The notes below the pieces were generated by a model. It ran no database searches. It had not been told where the DNA came from and worked only from the letters and a program-made list of their open reading frames with translations. Positions 33,777 to 43,490 of a DNA stretch of 64,000 bases are shown in pieces. The DNA is from Nitratireductor pacificus pht-3B (GTDB lineage: Bacteria; Pseudomonadota; Alphaproteobacteria; Rhizobiales; Rhizobiaceae). The first letter of the stretch is position 1. Each line of letters starts with the position of its first letter. The stretch spans positions 81,623 through 145,622 of the forward strand of contig NZ_AMRM01000012.1 in NCBI RefSeq assembly GCF_000300335.1, written 5' to 3'. The translations under genes were made by a program, and so were the position numbers.

Positions 33777-35345
33777 ATGACGTCCTTTGCAGTGAGTACC
33801 CGCCGCCGGTTCCTCATCGGAACCGGCGCAACCGCGCTGGCCACCACGTTGGGCGGGCTGGCGATGCCCGCCATCTCGCGCGCCGCAGCGCGCCCGGTCT
33901 TCACGCATGGCGTGCAGTCCGGCGATGTCGACACGACAAGCGGCATGATCTGGACGCGGGCTGACCGTCCAGCGCGGGTAGAATTCGAGGTCTCCTCCAC
34001 GGAGAGTTTTGCGAATGCCACCCGCCTGCCCAGCATGGATGCGCTGCCGGAGAGCGATTTCGCGGTAAAACGTCTCCTGACGGAGCTGACACCGGATCAG
34101 GAGATCTTCTATCGCATGCGCGCTGCCGACCTCAACGACGGCAACGCCACATCCGAATGGATCGTCGGCCGCTTCCGCACGGCACCGTCTGCCCGTCGCA
34201 ACATCCGCTTCGCCTGGTCGGGCGACACGGCCGGCCAGGGCTGGGGCATCGACGAGATGGGCATGAAGACCTACGCCACCATGGAAAAGCACCGTCCGGA
34301 TTTCTTCCTGCATTCGGGTGACACCATCTATGCCGATGGGCCGATGGAAGACGAGGTAACGCTGAAGGACAGCAGCGTCTGGAAAAACACCGTTCTCATC
34401 GACGAAAAGCGCAAGGTCGCCGAGACGCTCGACGAGTTCCGCGGCCAGTGGAAGTACAACATGATGGACGAGCACGTGCTGGCGCTGAACGCCGTCTGCC
34501 CGACCTTCTTCCAGTGGGACGACCACGAGGTGGTCAACAACTGGTCGGCCTCGAAGGACCTGACCGCCGACGACCGCTACACGGTCAAGTCGGTGCCGCT
34601 GCTGCAGGCCCGCGCTGCCCGTGCCTTCCACGAGATGACGCCCATCCGCTACACCCCGGCCGAACCGGGGCGCGTCTACCGCAAGATCGCCTACGGGCCG
34701 ATGCTCGACGTCTTCTTCCTCGACATGCGCTCCTATCGCGCTGCCAATTCGGACAGCCTTCAGGAGGCCGTGAGCGAGGAAACCCGCTTCCTCGGTGATG
34801 AGCAGATTCGCTGGCTCAAGCGTGAACTCGCCAATTCCCGCGCCACCTGGAAGGTCATTGCCGCCGACATGCCCATCGGGCTGGTGGTGCCGGATGGCGA
34901 GAAGATCGAGGCAATCGCCAATGGCGACGATGCCGGCCCGAAGGGCCGCGAGTTCGAGATTGCCGATCTCCTGCGCTACATCAAGAATGCCGGCATCGAG
35001 AACACCGTCTGGTTCACCGCCGATGTGCACTACACGGCCGCCCACTACTACAATCCCGACAAGGCCGCCTTCCAGGACTTCAAGCCTTTCTGGGAATTCG
35101 TTTCCGGCCCGCTGCACGCCGGCACGTTCGGACCCAACAAGCTCGACGGCACATTCGGGCCCGAGCTCAAATTTGTGAAGGCTCCCAGCGAGGAACAGGG
35201 TGCCAACCTGCCGCCCTCCGCCGGCTTCCAGTTCTTCGGCCTGGTCGATATCGACGCGGCGACCGAGCAGATGACGGTCCGCCTGATGGATCGCGACGAC
35301 AACGAGCTCTACAAGATGACGCTCGACCCCGTGCGATCCGCCTGA
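33777..35345 (+). CDS. PhoD-like alkaline phosphatase, Tat-exported
   Basis: A 522-residue phosphodiesterase/phosphomonoesterase of the PhoD family. The N-terminus has a twin-arginine signal (TRRRFLIGTGATALATTLGG), needed because PhoD folds with metal cofactors before export. Metal-site motifs are SGDTIYADG, WDDHEVVNNW and FTADVHYTAAHYY. The N-terminal domain FTHGVQSGDVDTTSGMIWTR is typical. No clear Pho box is visible in the 120 bases upstream. A strong terminator follows. Confidence 0.92.
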   Translation: MTSFAVSTRRRFLIGTGATALATTLGGLAMPAISRAAARPVFTHGVQSGDVDTTSGMIWTRADRPARVEFEVSSTESFANATRLPSMDALPESDFAVKRLLTELTPDQEIFYRMRAADLNDGNATSEWIVGRFRTAPSARRNIRFAWSGDTAGQGWGIDEMGMKTYATMEKHRPDFFLHSGDTIYADGPMEDEVTLKDSSVWKNTVLIDEKRKVAETLDEFRGQWKYNMMDEHVLALNAVCPTFFQWDDHEVVNNWSASKDLTADDRYTVKSVPLLQARAARAFHEMTPIRYTPAEPGRVYRKIAYGPMLDVFFLDMRSYRAANSDSLQEAVSEETRFLGDEQIRWLKRELANSRATWKVIAADMPIGLVVPDGEKIEAIANGDDAGPKGREFEIADLLRYIKNAGIENTVWFTADVHYTAAHYYNPDKAAFQDFKPFWEFVSGPLHAGTFGPNKLDGTFGPELKFVKAPSEEQGANLPPSAGFQFFGLVDIDAATEQMTVRLMDRDDNELYKMTLDPVRSA

Positions 35346-35368
35346 GGAAGACGACGCGCGCATTTCAG

Positions 35369-35395
35369 CCGGGGCGGTCGCCGCCCCGGATTTTT
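35369..35395 (+). terminator. Rho-independent terminator of the phoD-like gene
   Basis: CCGGGGCGG-TCG-CCGCCCCGG forms a 9-bp GC stem with a 3-base loop, followed by ATTTTTATT. It lies 24 bases after the phoD-like stop. Confidence 0.9.
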
Positions 35396-35548
35396 ATTGC
35401 GTGGTTTCCGCCTGTTCCGCACATGGATCATGGCATTACGCCGATTGAAGCAAATCCATGCCCATTTGGTCGCAGTCTGCGAAATTGCTTCTTCGCGCGC
35501 GGAGGGCTAACTAGCGCAATCGGACCTGTTCAGACCATGGAGAAGACG

Positions 35549-36475
35549 ATGGACCAGACGCGTGACAATCGATCCGCGCCCGTCACCGGAGACAATGGCG
35601 GCAAGCCACGCGTCACCGTCTTCTTCGACAAGCGCACCTTCTCCGCGCAATATGTCGTCGCCGACCCGGCAACGGGCAAATGCGCCATCATCGATCCCGT
35701 GCTGGATTTCGACGAGAAATCGGGCGCCACGGCGACCGACAATGCGGACCGCATCCTCGCCTTTATCCGCGACGAGGGCCTCGAGCTGGAATGGATCCTC
35801 GACACGCATCCGCATGCGGACCATTTCTCCGCCGCCCATTATCTGAAGGGCAGGACCGGCGCCCCGACGGCCATCGGCCAAAAGGTGGTCGAGGTGCAGA
35901 AGCTCTGGAAAGCCATCTACAACTGGCCAGATTTCCGCGCCGACGGCTCGCAATGGGACCGCCTCTTCGCCGATGGCGACAGCTTCGCCATCGGCACGCT
36001 GCCGGTGCGTGTGCTGTTCTCGCCCGGCCACACGCTGGCCTCGATCACCTATGTGGTGGGCGATGCCGCCTTCGTGCACGACACGCTGTTCATGCCCGAT
36101 TCCGGCACCGCGCGCTGCGACTTTCCCGGCGGCAGCGCCAGCCGCCTCTGGACGTCGATCCAGGCGATCCTCGCCCTGCCGGACGAGACCCGCATCTTTG
36201 TCGGCCACGACTATCAGCCCGGCGGCCGCGCGCCGCGCTTCGAGAGCACCGTCGCCGAGCAGAAGGCCACCAACAGCCATATGTCGAAATGCGCGACCGA
36301 GGCGGAGTTCGTGGCGCTGCGCGAAGCGCGCGATGCGACGCTCCCCATGCCGAAGCTGATCCTGCATGCCCTGCAGGTCAACATCGACGGCGGCCGCCTG
36401 CCCGAACCGGAGGCCAATGGGAAGCGCTATCTGAAGTTCCCCCTCGACGCGCTGGACGGCGCAGCCTGGGGTTAG
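35549..36475 (+). CDS. MBL-fold hydrolase, persulfide dioxygenase/Blh-like
   Basis: A 308-residue metallo-beta-lactamase-fold protein close to ETHE1-type persulfide dioxygenases and the C-terminal part of Blh. The metal motif THPHADH (HxHxDH), the HT of FSPGHTLAS, the bridging Asp in DTLFMPDSG and the final His of FVGHDYQPGGR are visible. The ending LILHALQVNIDGGRLPEPEA occurs in the family. GGAGA lies 6 bases before ATG 35549. ATG 35537 lacks a ribosome site. It probably oxidises glutathione persulfide or a related thiol in sulfide handling. Confidence 0.85.
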   Translation: MDQTRDNRSAPVTGDNGGKPRVTVFFDKRTFSAQYVVADPATGKCAIIDPVLDFDEKSGATATDNADRILAFIRDEGLELEWILDTHPHADHFSAAHYLKGRTGAPTAIGQKVVEVQKLWKAIYNWPDFRADGSQWDRLFADGDSFAIGTLPVRVLFSPGHTLASITYVVGDAAFVHDTLFMPDSGTARCDFPGGSASRLWTSIQAILALPDETRIFVGHDYQPGGRAPRFESTVAEQKATNSHMSKCATEAEFVALREARDATLPMPKLILHALQVNIDGGRLPEPEANGKRYLKFPLDALDGAAWG

Positions 36476-36661
36476 TGCATGTCGCCCGGCGCGGCGGCCA
36501 TCGGCCCCCGCCAGGCGCAATCCTCTGACGTTTGACGTGCGGTCGGCCGGCGCGCGGGAAAGCTGCACCCTTTCGCATCCGCAAAAAAACCTGTATGAGC
36601 GCGGCAACGCAACAGGCCGCGCCATGCCTTTCGCGCGCCCGCCGACCCCAAAAGAGCACCT

Positions 36662-38485
<1,824 letters not shown>

Positions 38486-38499
38486 GAGCGGTGAAACCG

Positions 38500-38528
38500 C
38501 CAGGCCCGCATCCAGCCTGCGGGCCTGG
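38500..38528 (+). terminator. GC-rich hairpin after typA
   Basis: CCAGGCCCGCA-TCCAGCC-TGCGGGCCTGG is an 11-bp perfect stem, 15 bases after the typA stop. There is no U tract, so termination may need Rho, or the stem may protect the mRNA end. Confidence 0.5.
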
Positions 38529-38609
38529 CCCGACGCCCGGCGCGACAGCCGGGTTGACAGTTTGCAAACCTCGGCCACTAATCTCCGCCGGTTGTGGAGG
38601 AGATTTCAC

Positions 38610-39221
38610 ATGGACCCGGCATTCCTGCTGACTGCGCTCGTCGTCGTGCTCATTCCCGGCACGGGCGTCATCTACACGCTGGCTATCGCGCTCGGGCGCG
38701 GCGGGCTGGCATCGGTTTCCGCGGCCTTCGGCTGCACGCTGGGCATCCTGCCGCACATTGCGGCCGCGATCCTCGGCATCGCCGCCCTGCTGCATGCCAG
38801 CGCGGTGCTGTTCCAGATCGTCAAGTTCGCCGGCGTGCTCTATCTCCTTTGGATGGCATGGGGCGCCCTGAAGGAGAACGGCCTGCTGAATGCCGAGCCT
38901 GACCGCAGCGCGATCCGGCACCGGGCCATCGTCCGGCGCGGTTTCCTGATCAACATCCTGAACCCGAAGCTGTCGATCTTCTTCCTGGCCTTCCTGCCCC
39001 AGTTCATTCCAGCCGACAGCGCCGTTCCGGCGCTCGACATGGCCTGGCTCGGCTTCATCTTCATGGCCATGACCTTCGTGGTCTTCGTCATCTACGGGCA
39101 GATGGCCTCGCTGGTGCGCGGCAGGGTGCTCTCCAGCCCGGTCATCATGAAGTGGCTGCGCCGCTCCTTCGCGGCGGCTTTTGCCGCGCTCGGCCTGCGG
39201 CTGGCGCTTTCGGCGCGATAG
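38610..39221 (+). CDS. LysE family translocator
   Basis: A 203-residue inner-membrane exporter of the LysE/RhtB type with six predicted helices. The family signature PGTGVIYTLAIALGRGG is in the first helix-loop, and FLINILNPKLSIFFLAFLPQ is the central signature. Such proteins export amino acids or related metabolites, and the substrate is not predictable. GGAGGAGA precedes ATG 38610 by 6 bases. It is followed 10 bases later by a second LysE-type gene. Confidence 0.88.
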   Translation: MDPAFLLTALVVVLIPGTGVIYTLAIALGRGGLASVSAAFGCTLGILPHIAAAILGIAALLHASAVLFQIVKFAGVLYLLWMAWGALKENGLLNAEPDRSAIRHRAIVRRGFLINILNPKLSIFFLAFLPQFIPADSAVPALDMAWLGFIFMAMTFVVFVIYGQMASLVRGRVLSSPVIMKWLRRSFAAAFAALGLRLALSAR

Positions 39222-39231
39222 GGAGACTTCC

Positions 39232-39843
39232 ATGGACATCTCGGCCCTGATCATCTTCGCCGGCGCGCTTGTTGTTGCCGCCGGCTCGCCCGGTCCCAGC
39301 GTCGCGGCCCTCGTGGCCCGCGTCATCACACGGGGCTATCGCGATGTTTTACCGTTTCTCGCGGCCATGTGGATCGGCGAGGCCATCTGGCTGTCCTGCG
39401 CCATTTTCGGCCTGGCCTTCGTCGCCGAGAGTTTCCACATGGCCTTCACGGTCATCAAATATGCCGGCGTCGCCTATCTGCTCTATCTCGCCTGGAAGAT
39501 GTGGACGGCACCGGTGGGCGTCTCGGAGGAGGACATGCCGCGCGCCGGCTCGCGCTGGCGCCTGTTCCTCACCGGCATGGCGGTGACACTGGGCAATCCC
39601 AAGATCATGATGTTCTACATCGCGCTTCTGCCGACCATCATCGATCTCGCGTCCGTCACGCTGGTCGGCTGGGCCGAACTGACGCTGACCATGGTGCTCG
39701 TCCTGGTGGCCGTCGACACGGCATGGATGGTCGCAGCCTCCCAGGCGCGTCGGCTGCTGAGAAGCCCGCGCGCCATGCGCATCGCCAACCGCACCAGCGC
39801 CTCGATGATGGCCGGCGCAGCGGCGGCGATCGCCGCGCGCTAA
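39232..39843 (+). CDS. LysE family translocator (second of a tandem pair)
   Basis: A 203-residue LysE/RhtB-type exporter. SPGPSVAALVARVITRGYRD is the N-terminal signature and VTLGNPKIMMFYIALLPTII the central one. GGGAGA is 4 bases upstream of ATG 39232. The gene is 10 bases after its paralogue, so the two are co-transcribed and may form a heteromeric exporter or have different substrates. Sequence identity between them is modest outside the signatures, which suggests an old duplication or separate origins. Confidence 0.88.
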   Translation: MDISALIIFAGALVVAAGSPGPSVAALVARVITRGYRDVLPFLAAMWIGEAIWLSCAIFGLAFVAESFHMAFTVIKYAGVAYLLYLAWKMWTAPVGVSEEDMPRAGSRWRLFLTGMAVTLGNPKIMMFYIALLPTIIDLASVTLVGWAELTLTMVLVLVAVDTAWMVAASQARRLLRSPRAMRIANRTSASMMAGAAAAIAAR

Positions 39844-40051
39844 GGCACAATCTTATTTGGTTCTGCAAATCAACTTAGCTACCATCTTGTAGAGAAGTTT
39901 GCTGGAGCGGATAGATAGCCTGAGCCAACTGGCAAAGCACTGACACGGCCTGATAGGATTAGCTTCCATCAATGCTGATCAAGAGAATCAACAAGATTGA
40001 CGTGCATCTCATACACTTTTCGTGTACGAAAAAGCTAGGAAGCGATGGAAT

Positions 40052-40069
40052 ATGCCCAGGACAGGCTTC
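40052..40069 (+). repeat. 18-bp direct repeat, left copy (possible attachment site)
   Basis: ATGCCCAGGACAGGCTTC is identical to 40595-40612, which is inside the odd tRNA (variable arm and edge of the anticodon stem). The 543-base spacing encloses the short unknown gene. This is the arrangement left by site-specific integration into a tRNA gene, though no integrase is present. Confidence 0.5.
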
Positions 40070-40085
40070 GGTCGATTCCTAGAAC

Positions 40086-40114
40086 AAACGCCGGGGTTAT
40101 GCCTCGGCGTTTTT
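40086..40114. terminator. Bidirectional terminator near the unknown gene
   Basis: AAACGCCG and CGGCGTTT pair, extended by GG/CC around a short loop, with five T on the plus side (40110-40114) and TTTGTT on the minus side. It ends the minus-strand unknown gene and any plus-strand readthrough from the LysE pair. Confidence 0.65.
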
Positions 40115-40130
40115 CATGCCTTAAAGGCAT

Positions 40131-40541
40131 TCAGTTAAAGGTCGTGGGCGCCTGCTCAAAAGGGCTTGTAGAATCCTTTGGCGCGAAGCGCTTCTCGAAA
40201 TACCGCTCACCAATATAGACTAATGCCCCCTCGCTTTTCAGCCGCGAGAGAACGGACCCAACCGTATCCTTTGCAACTGTAGGGACTTTCAGGCGTACTT
40301 GCTCATCAACTTCGCCAGTTGTAGCCCCCGATGTTCCTGCGGCCCTCATAATATCCAACACTACGGGTTTAACATTAGGGGAGCGTGTACGCACCGTTTT
40401 CGCCACAGTACCTACAGCGCCTCCCATTTTACCAAGCATCTTTATCAAGAGCGCTTCTTCGACACGTAGCTTTTCTATCTCGGCCCGAACTCGCTCCAGC
40501 TCTGCTTCGATCATTCTCATTTGATCTCTCGCATTCGCCAT
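40131..40541 (-). CDS. Unknown protein: coiled coil plus possible winged helix
   Basis: I do not recognise this 136-residue protein. Residues 1-40 are a charged heptad-like helix (MRMIEAELERVRAEIEKLRV, then EEALLIKMLGKM). Residues about 55-110 look like a winged helix: NVKPVVLDIMRAAGTSGATT, GEVDEQVRLKVPTVAKDTVG, SVLSRLKSEGALVYIGERYF. This suggests a small DNA-binding regulator. The ATG lies 25 bases after the 3' end of the odd tRNA on the same strand, with AGAAGG upstream, so both could be on one transcript. Base composition is less GC-rich than the neighbours, which supports transfer. Confidence 0.6.
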   Translation of the reverse strand: MANARDQMRMIEAELERVRAEIEKLRVEEALLIKMLGKMGGAVGTVAKTVRTRSPNVKPVVLDIMRAAGTSGATTGEVDEQVRLKVPTVAKDTVGSVLSRLKSEGALVYIGERYFEKRFAPKDSTSPFEQAPTTFN

Positions 40542-40566
40542 TTGGATTTACCTTCTGGTTGCGACG

Positions 40567-40654
40567 TGGTGTCCGCAGCCGGATTCGAACCGGCATGCCC
40601 AGGACAGGCTTCAGTTTTCAAGACTGCTGCGTCTACCAATTCCGCCATGCGGAC
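40567..40654 (-). tRNA. Unusual class II tRNA: leucine-type body with UGA (Ser) anticodon
   Basis: An 88-base cloverleaf: acceptor GTCCGCA/TGCGGAC, encoded CCA, discriminator A73, D arm with TGGCGGAATTGGTAGACGC as in bacterial tRNA-Leu, anticodon loop CTTGAAA (TGA), long variable arm, and T arm GCCGG-TTCGAAT-CCGGC. The anticodon reads UCA (Ser), but the D arm and A73 are leucine features. Bacterial tRNA-Ser normally has G73 and a GGCCGAG-type D arm. Base pair 27-43 is G-A. The amino acid it carries cannot be told from sequence. Confidence 0.8.
40595..40612 (+). repeat. 18-bp direct repeat, right copy (inside the tRNA)
   Basis: Identical to 40052-40069. It covers the variable arm and the edge of the anticodon stem of the odd tRNA, a place where tyrosine-recombinase attachment cores can lie. 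Confidence 0.5.
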
Positions 40655-40716
40655 ACACTTGATACGCTATTCTATCGACAAAGATCTGTCAATTGATATC
40701 TCATTGATAGGGGAAT

Positions 40717-41760
40717 TTATAAATCTGCAAGCCATTCGATCCAGCGGCCGTGAAAGTCGCATCGCGCCAGGTCGCGCGTCGTTCCTTCCGGCCAGAGAGT
40801 GAGCTGGACGAGCGCGTAGGGTTCGTTCGCACTGCCCGGCTCCATGCGCAGCCAGGCGATCGGCGCGCCACCGGCAGCGCCTGCGACCGCCAGAGCCGCC
40901 GCAATGCGCTGGCGCGTCGGCACCGGCAGATACTGCCACATGATCGAGTGAAACAGCACGAACACGGCGTCGCTGCGTCGCCCGGCCAATGCGCGCTCGA
41001 CGAAGATTGCGGCATCCTCCCGTTCCAATTGATACGGTTCATGCGCGGCGAGGCCGATGGCCGCCGCAAGCCGTTCGAGCCGCGCGGTCTGGTCGGCCCA
41101 GACATAGGATGTCAGGCGCAGCCTTTCATCTGGCAGCGACACGTCTATGGGCGCGATGTCGCTGCCCCGGCGGCCGGCGACATGGAGCGCACCCTCGAGG
41201 ACCGGCGCCCCGCCCCGCACTTCCGGCGCAAGCTGCACGGAAGCGCTGCCCTCGCCCCAGGCGGCGTCGCCATAGCGGTAGTGGAACCGGTCGAACAGCA
41301 GGTTCAGGCCAGCGCTCGAGCCGATCTCGTGGAGATCGAGCGGCAGGCCCGTCTCCCGCGCAATGGCGAGAAACCCCGGCAGAAGCATCGCCGAACGGCC
41401 GATCTCATTGGTCTGCGGCGCGCTGTCGAGATTGGTGCAGAGCCGGTCGTCATGCCCGGCGATGGCGTTTGCGACGGCTTGGCGCAGCGCGGTTTCCGAA
41501 ACCGCGTTGGGCGGATAGGCGGCGGCAAGCACCGTGTCATGGCCGGACAGGACCAGCCCATGCAACCCGCCGCAAAGACGCAGCGCCAGCGCATCCCCGC
41601 GCGGATCGCCGGGCCATTCCAGAACCCGCCGCCCCGTCTGCGTGTCAGCTTCAAGCAGATCGGGCAGCAGCCGGCAGAGACGCGCCGTGAAGGGCGAACC
41701 CATGCGGTCGCAGGCCTGCGCCTGCTTCTCGAAATGTCCGGCGATGTCGTTCCTGTCCAT
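40717..41760 (-). CDS. DUF2332 family protein
   Basis: A 347-residue cytosolic protein of the DUF2332 family. Conserved parts are HFEKQAQACDRMGSPFTARL at the start, TNEIGRSAMLLPG, LDLHEIGSSAGLNLLFDRFH followed by YRYGD (a Gly-rich loop resembling a nucleotide or SAM-binding site), VFHSIMWQYLP as VLFHSIMWQYLP, and the ending. Function is unknown. ATG 41760 follows GAGGG. A TTG at 41787 is also in frame but weaker. It is downstream of ccmG on the same strand with a 99-base gap. Confidence 0.82.
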   Translation of the reverse strand: MDRNDIAGHFEKQAQACDRMGSPFTARLCRLLPDLLEADTQTGRRVLEWPGDPRGDALALRLCGGLHGLVLSGHDTVLAAAYPPNAVSETALRQAVANAIAGHDDRLCTNLDSAPQTNEIGRSAMLLPGFLAIARETGLPLDLHEIGSSAGLNLLFDRFHYRYGDAAWGEGSASVQLAPEVRGGAPVLEGALHVAGRRGSDIAPIDVSLPDERLRLTSYVWADQTARLERLAAAIGLAAHEPYQLEREDAAIFVERALAGRRSDAVFVLFHSIMWQYLPVPTRQRIAAALAVAGAAGGAPIAWLRMEPGSANEPYALVQLTLWPEGTTRDLARCDFHGRWIEWLADL

Positions 41761-41859
41761 GGCGCCCTCGCTTGCTTCAGGCGTCAATTGTTAGCACATG
41801 CAGCAAAACGGTATTGCGGCAGTGCAGCAAATCGCCTGAACCATGACGGGAAAGGCGGC

Positions 41860-42444
41860 TCAGTCCGAAGGCGTCCCGGCCAGGGCCTTCTCGATCTGCG
41901 GCATCAGATCGTCGCGGATGCTCTCGGGCGAGAAGGGGCCGACATGCTTGTAGCGGATCGTGCCGTCCGGACCGACGAGGAAGGTCTCGGGAACGCCGTA
42001 GACGCCCCAGTCGATGGCGGTCCGGCCGCTCTGGTCGACGCCGATCGCGGCAAAGGGATTGCCGAGGTCGCCGAGGAAGCGGCGCGCATTCTCCGGCTTG
42101 TCCTTGTAGTTCAGGCCGGCCAGGGCGAAACGCCCGTCGGCGGCCAGTTCCATCAGCAGCGGATGCTCCTGTCGGCATGGCACGCACCAGGAGCCCCAGA
42201 CGTTCACCAGCGTCACCTTGCCGGCGAAATCCGTCGAGGAGAGCCCGGGAAGGCCCACGCCCTCCAGCGGAGGAAGATCCGTCTGCGGGGCCGGCTTGTC
42301 GATCAATGCCGACGGAACGATCGCCGAATCGCGGCCTGAAACGAGTTGCAGCAGGAAGATCGCAGAAAGCGCCAGGAATGCCGCCAGCGGCAGAAGCATC
42401 ATCAGCCGCCGCGACCGGACGGCCTTCCCGTCGCCGGCGCTCAT
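41860..42444 (-). CDS. ccmG: Cytochrome c biogenesis thiol:disulfide protein (DsbE/CcmG)
   Basis: A 194-residue membrane-anchored periplasmic thioredoxin that keeps apocytochrome c haem-binding cysteines reduced. One N-terminal helix (LMMLLPLAAFLALSAIFLLQ) is followed by a thioredoxin domain with the active site WGSWCVPC and the cis-Pro region YGVPETFLVG. It overlaps ccmD by 4 bases (ATGA) and is the last gene of the ccmABCDG operon. Confidence 0.93.
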   Translation of the reverse strand: MSAGDGKAVRSRRLMMLLPLAAFLALSAIFLLQLVSGRDSAIVPSALIDKPAPQTDLPPLEGVGLPGLSSTDFAGKVTLVNVWGSWCVPCRQEHPLLMELAADGRFALAGLNYKDKPENARRFLGDLGNPFAAIGVDQSGRTAIDWGVYGVPETFLVGPDGTIRYKHVGPFSPESIRDDLMPQIEKALAGTPSD

Positions 42445-42638
42445 TTGCCGGTTCTCTTTCCGCCGGAGTCCGTCTTGCCCGGCTCCCTGCGCTCGGACCG
42501 GCGGCGGATGCCGCGCTGTTCCAGCTCCTTCAGCTCCCGCTTGCGCGACGCCTGGTCGATCAGGATCCAGATGCCGACGGCGGCGATCACCAGGGCCGAG
42601 ATGCCGTAGGCCGCGAAGACATAGGCCGCATGGGTCAT
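42441..42638 (-). CDS. ccmD: Haem exporter protein CcmD
   Basis: A 65-residue single-helix protein (THAAYVFAAYGISALVIAAV) followed by a basic tail (SRKRELKELEQRG, then RRRSERREPGK). The position between ccmC and ccmG with 4-base overlaps on both sides, and the AAYVxxAYG start, identify CcmD, which helps release haem-loaded CcmE. It is too short for many gene callers and is nested in a longer open frame. Confidence 0.88.
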   Translation of the reverse strand: MTHAAYVFAAYGISALVIAAVGIWILIDQASRKRELKELEQRGIRRRSERREPGKTDSGGKRTGK

Positions 42639-43411
42639 CGCGCCGCCCTTTCGGCCGCGCGGGCGGAAAGCCTGCGCATGGCGATCACCCGGCGACGCCA
42701 AATCTCGGCTCGCATCGCCATCAGGTGCAGTGTCAGGAACAGGAGCGTGAAGCCCAGCGCGCAGATCAGCAGCGGCCATAGCAGGCTCGTATGGATGGTC
42801 GGCCCGTCGAGCCGGAACACCGAGGCCGGCTGGTGCAGCGTGTTCCACCAGTCGACGGAGAACTTGATGATCGGGATGTTGATGAAGCCGACCAGCGTCA
42901 GGATCGCCGCCGCCCGCGCCGAGCGGCCGGGATCGTCCATGGCGCGCGTCAGCGCGATGATGCCGAGATACATCAGGAACAGCACGAAGACCGAGGTCAG
43001 CCGCGCATCCCACACCCACCACGTTCCCCACATGGGCTTGCCCCAGATCGAGCCGGTCAGGAGCGCCAGCGCCGTGAAGGCCGCCCCGATCGGCGCCGCC
43101 GATTTCAGCGCCACATCCGCCAGGGGGTGCTTCCAGACCAGCGTGCCGAGTGCGGCGGCGGCCATCAGCGAATAGCAGAACATGGCGAGCCACGCGAAGG
43201 GCACATGGATGTACATGATGCGCACGGTTATGCCCTGCTGGTAGTCCTCCGGCGCAGCGAAGGCCAGGTAAAGTCCGCCGGCAACGACGACCAGCGCCGT
43301 CGCGCCCAGCCACGGCACCAGACGGTCGGCCAGCGCCAGGAAGCGCGTCGGGTTGGCGAGTGCTGTCAGGCGGCCTGAAAGCGTCGAAGCTTGTGGGGTG
43401 GCGTCTGTCAT
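42635..43411 (-). CDS. ccmC: Haem-handling membrane protein CcmC
   Basis: A 258-residue protein of six helices that loads haem onto CcmE. The tryptophan-rich motif is visible as WGKPMWGTWWVWDARLTS, with flanking haem-ligand histidines in IHVPFAW and LHQPASVF. ATG 43411 gives the usual length. An ATG at 43423 would add four residues. It lies third in the ccm operon. Confidence 0.93.
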   Translation of the reverse strand: MTDATPQASTLSGRLTALANPTRFLALADRLVPWLGATALVVVAGGLYLAFAAPEDYQQGITVRIMYIHVPFAWLAMFCYSLMAAAALGTLVWKHPLADVALKSAAPIGAAFTALALLTGSIWGKPMWGTWWVWDARLTSVFVLFLMYLGIIALTRAMDDPGRSARAAAILTLVGFINIPIIKFSVDWWNTLHQPASVFRLDGPTIHTSLLWPLLICALGFTLLFLTLHLMAMRAEIWRRRVIAMRRLSARAAERAAR

Positions 43412-43490
43412 GCCTGAACCCATAACCCTGCCCGTCCCGTTCCGCAATCTTCCCGTTTGCTGCAGATCGCCGCTCCCGCGCCCCCGATGC

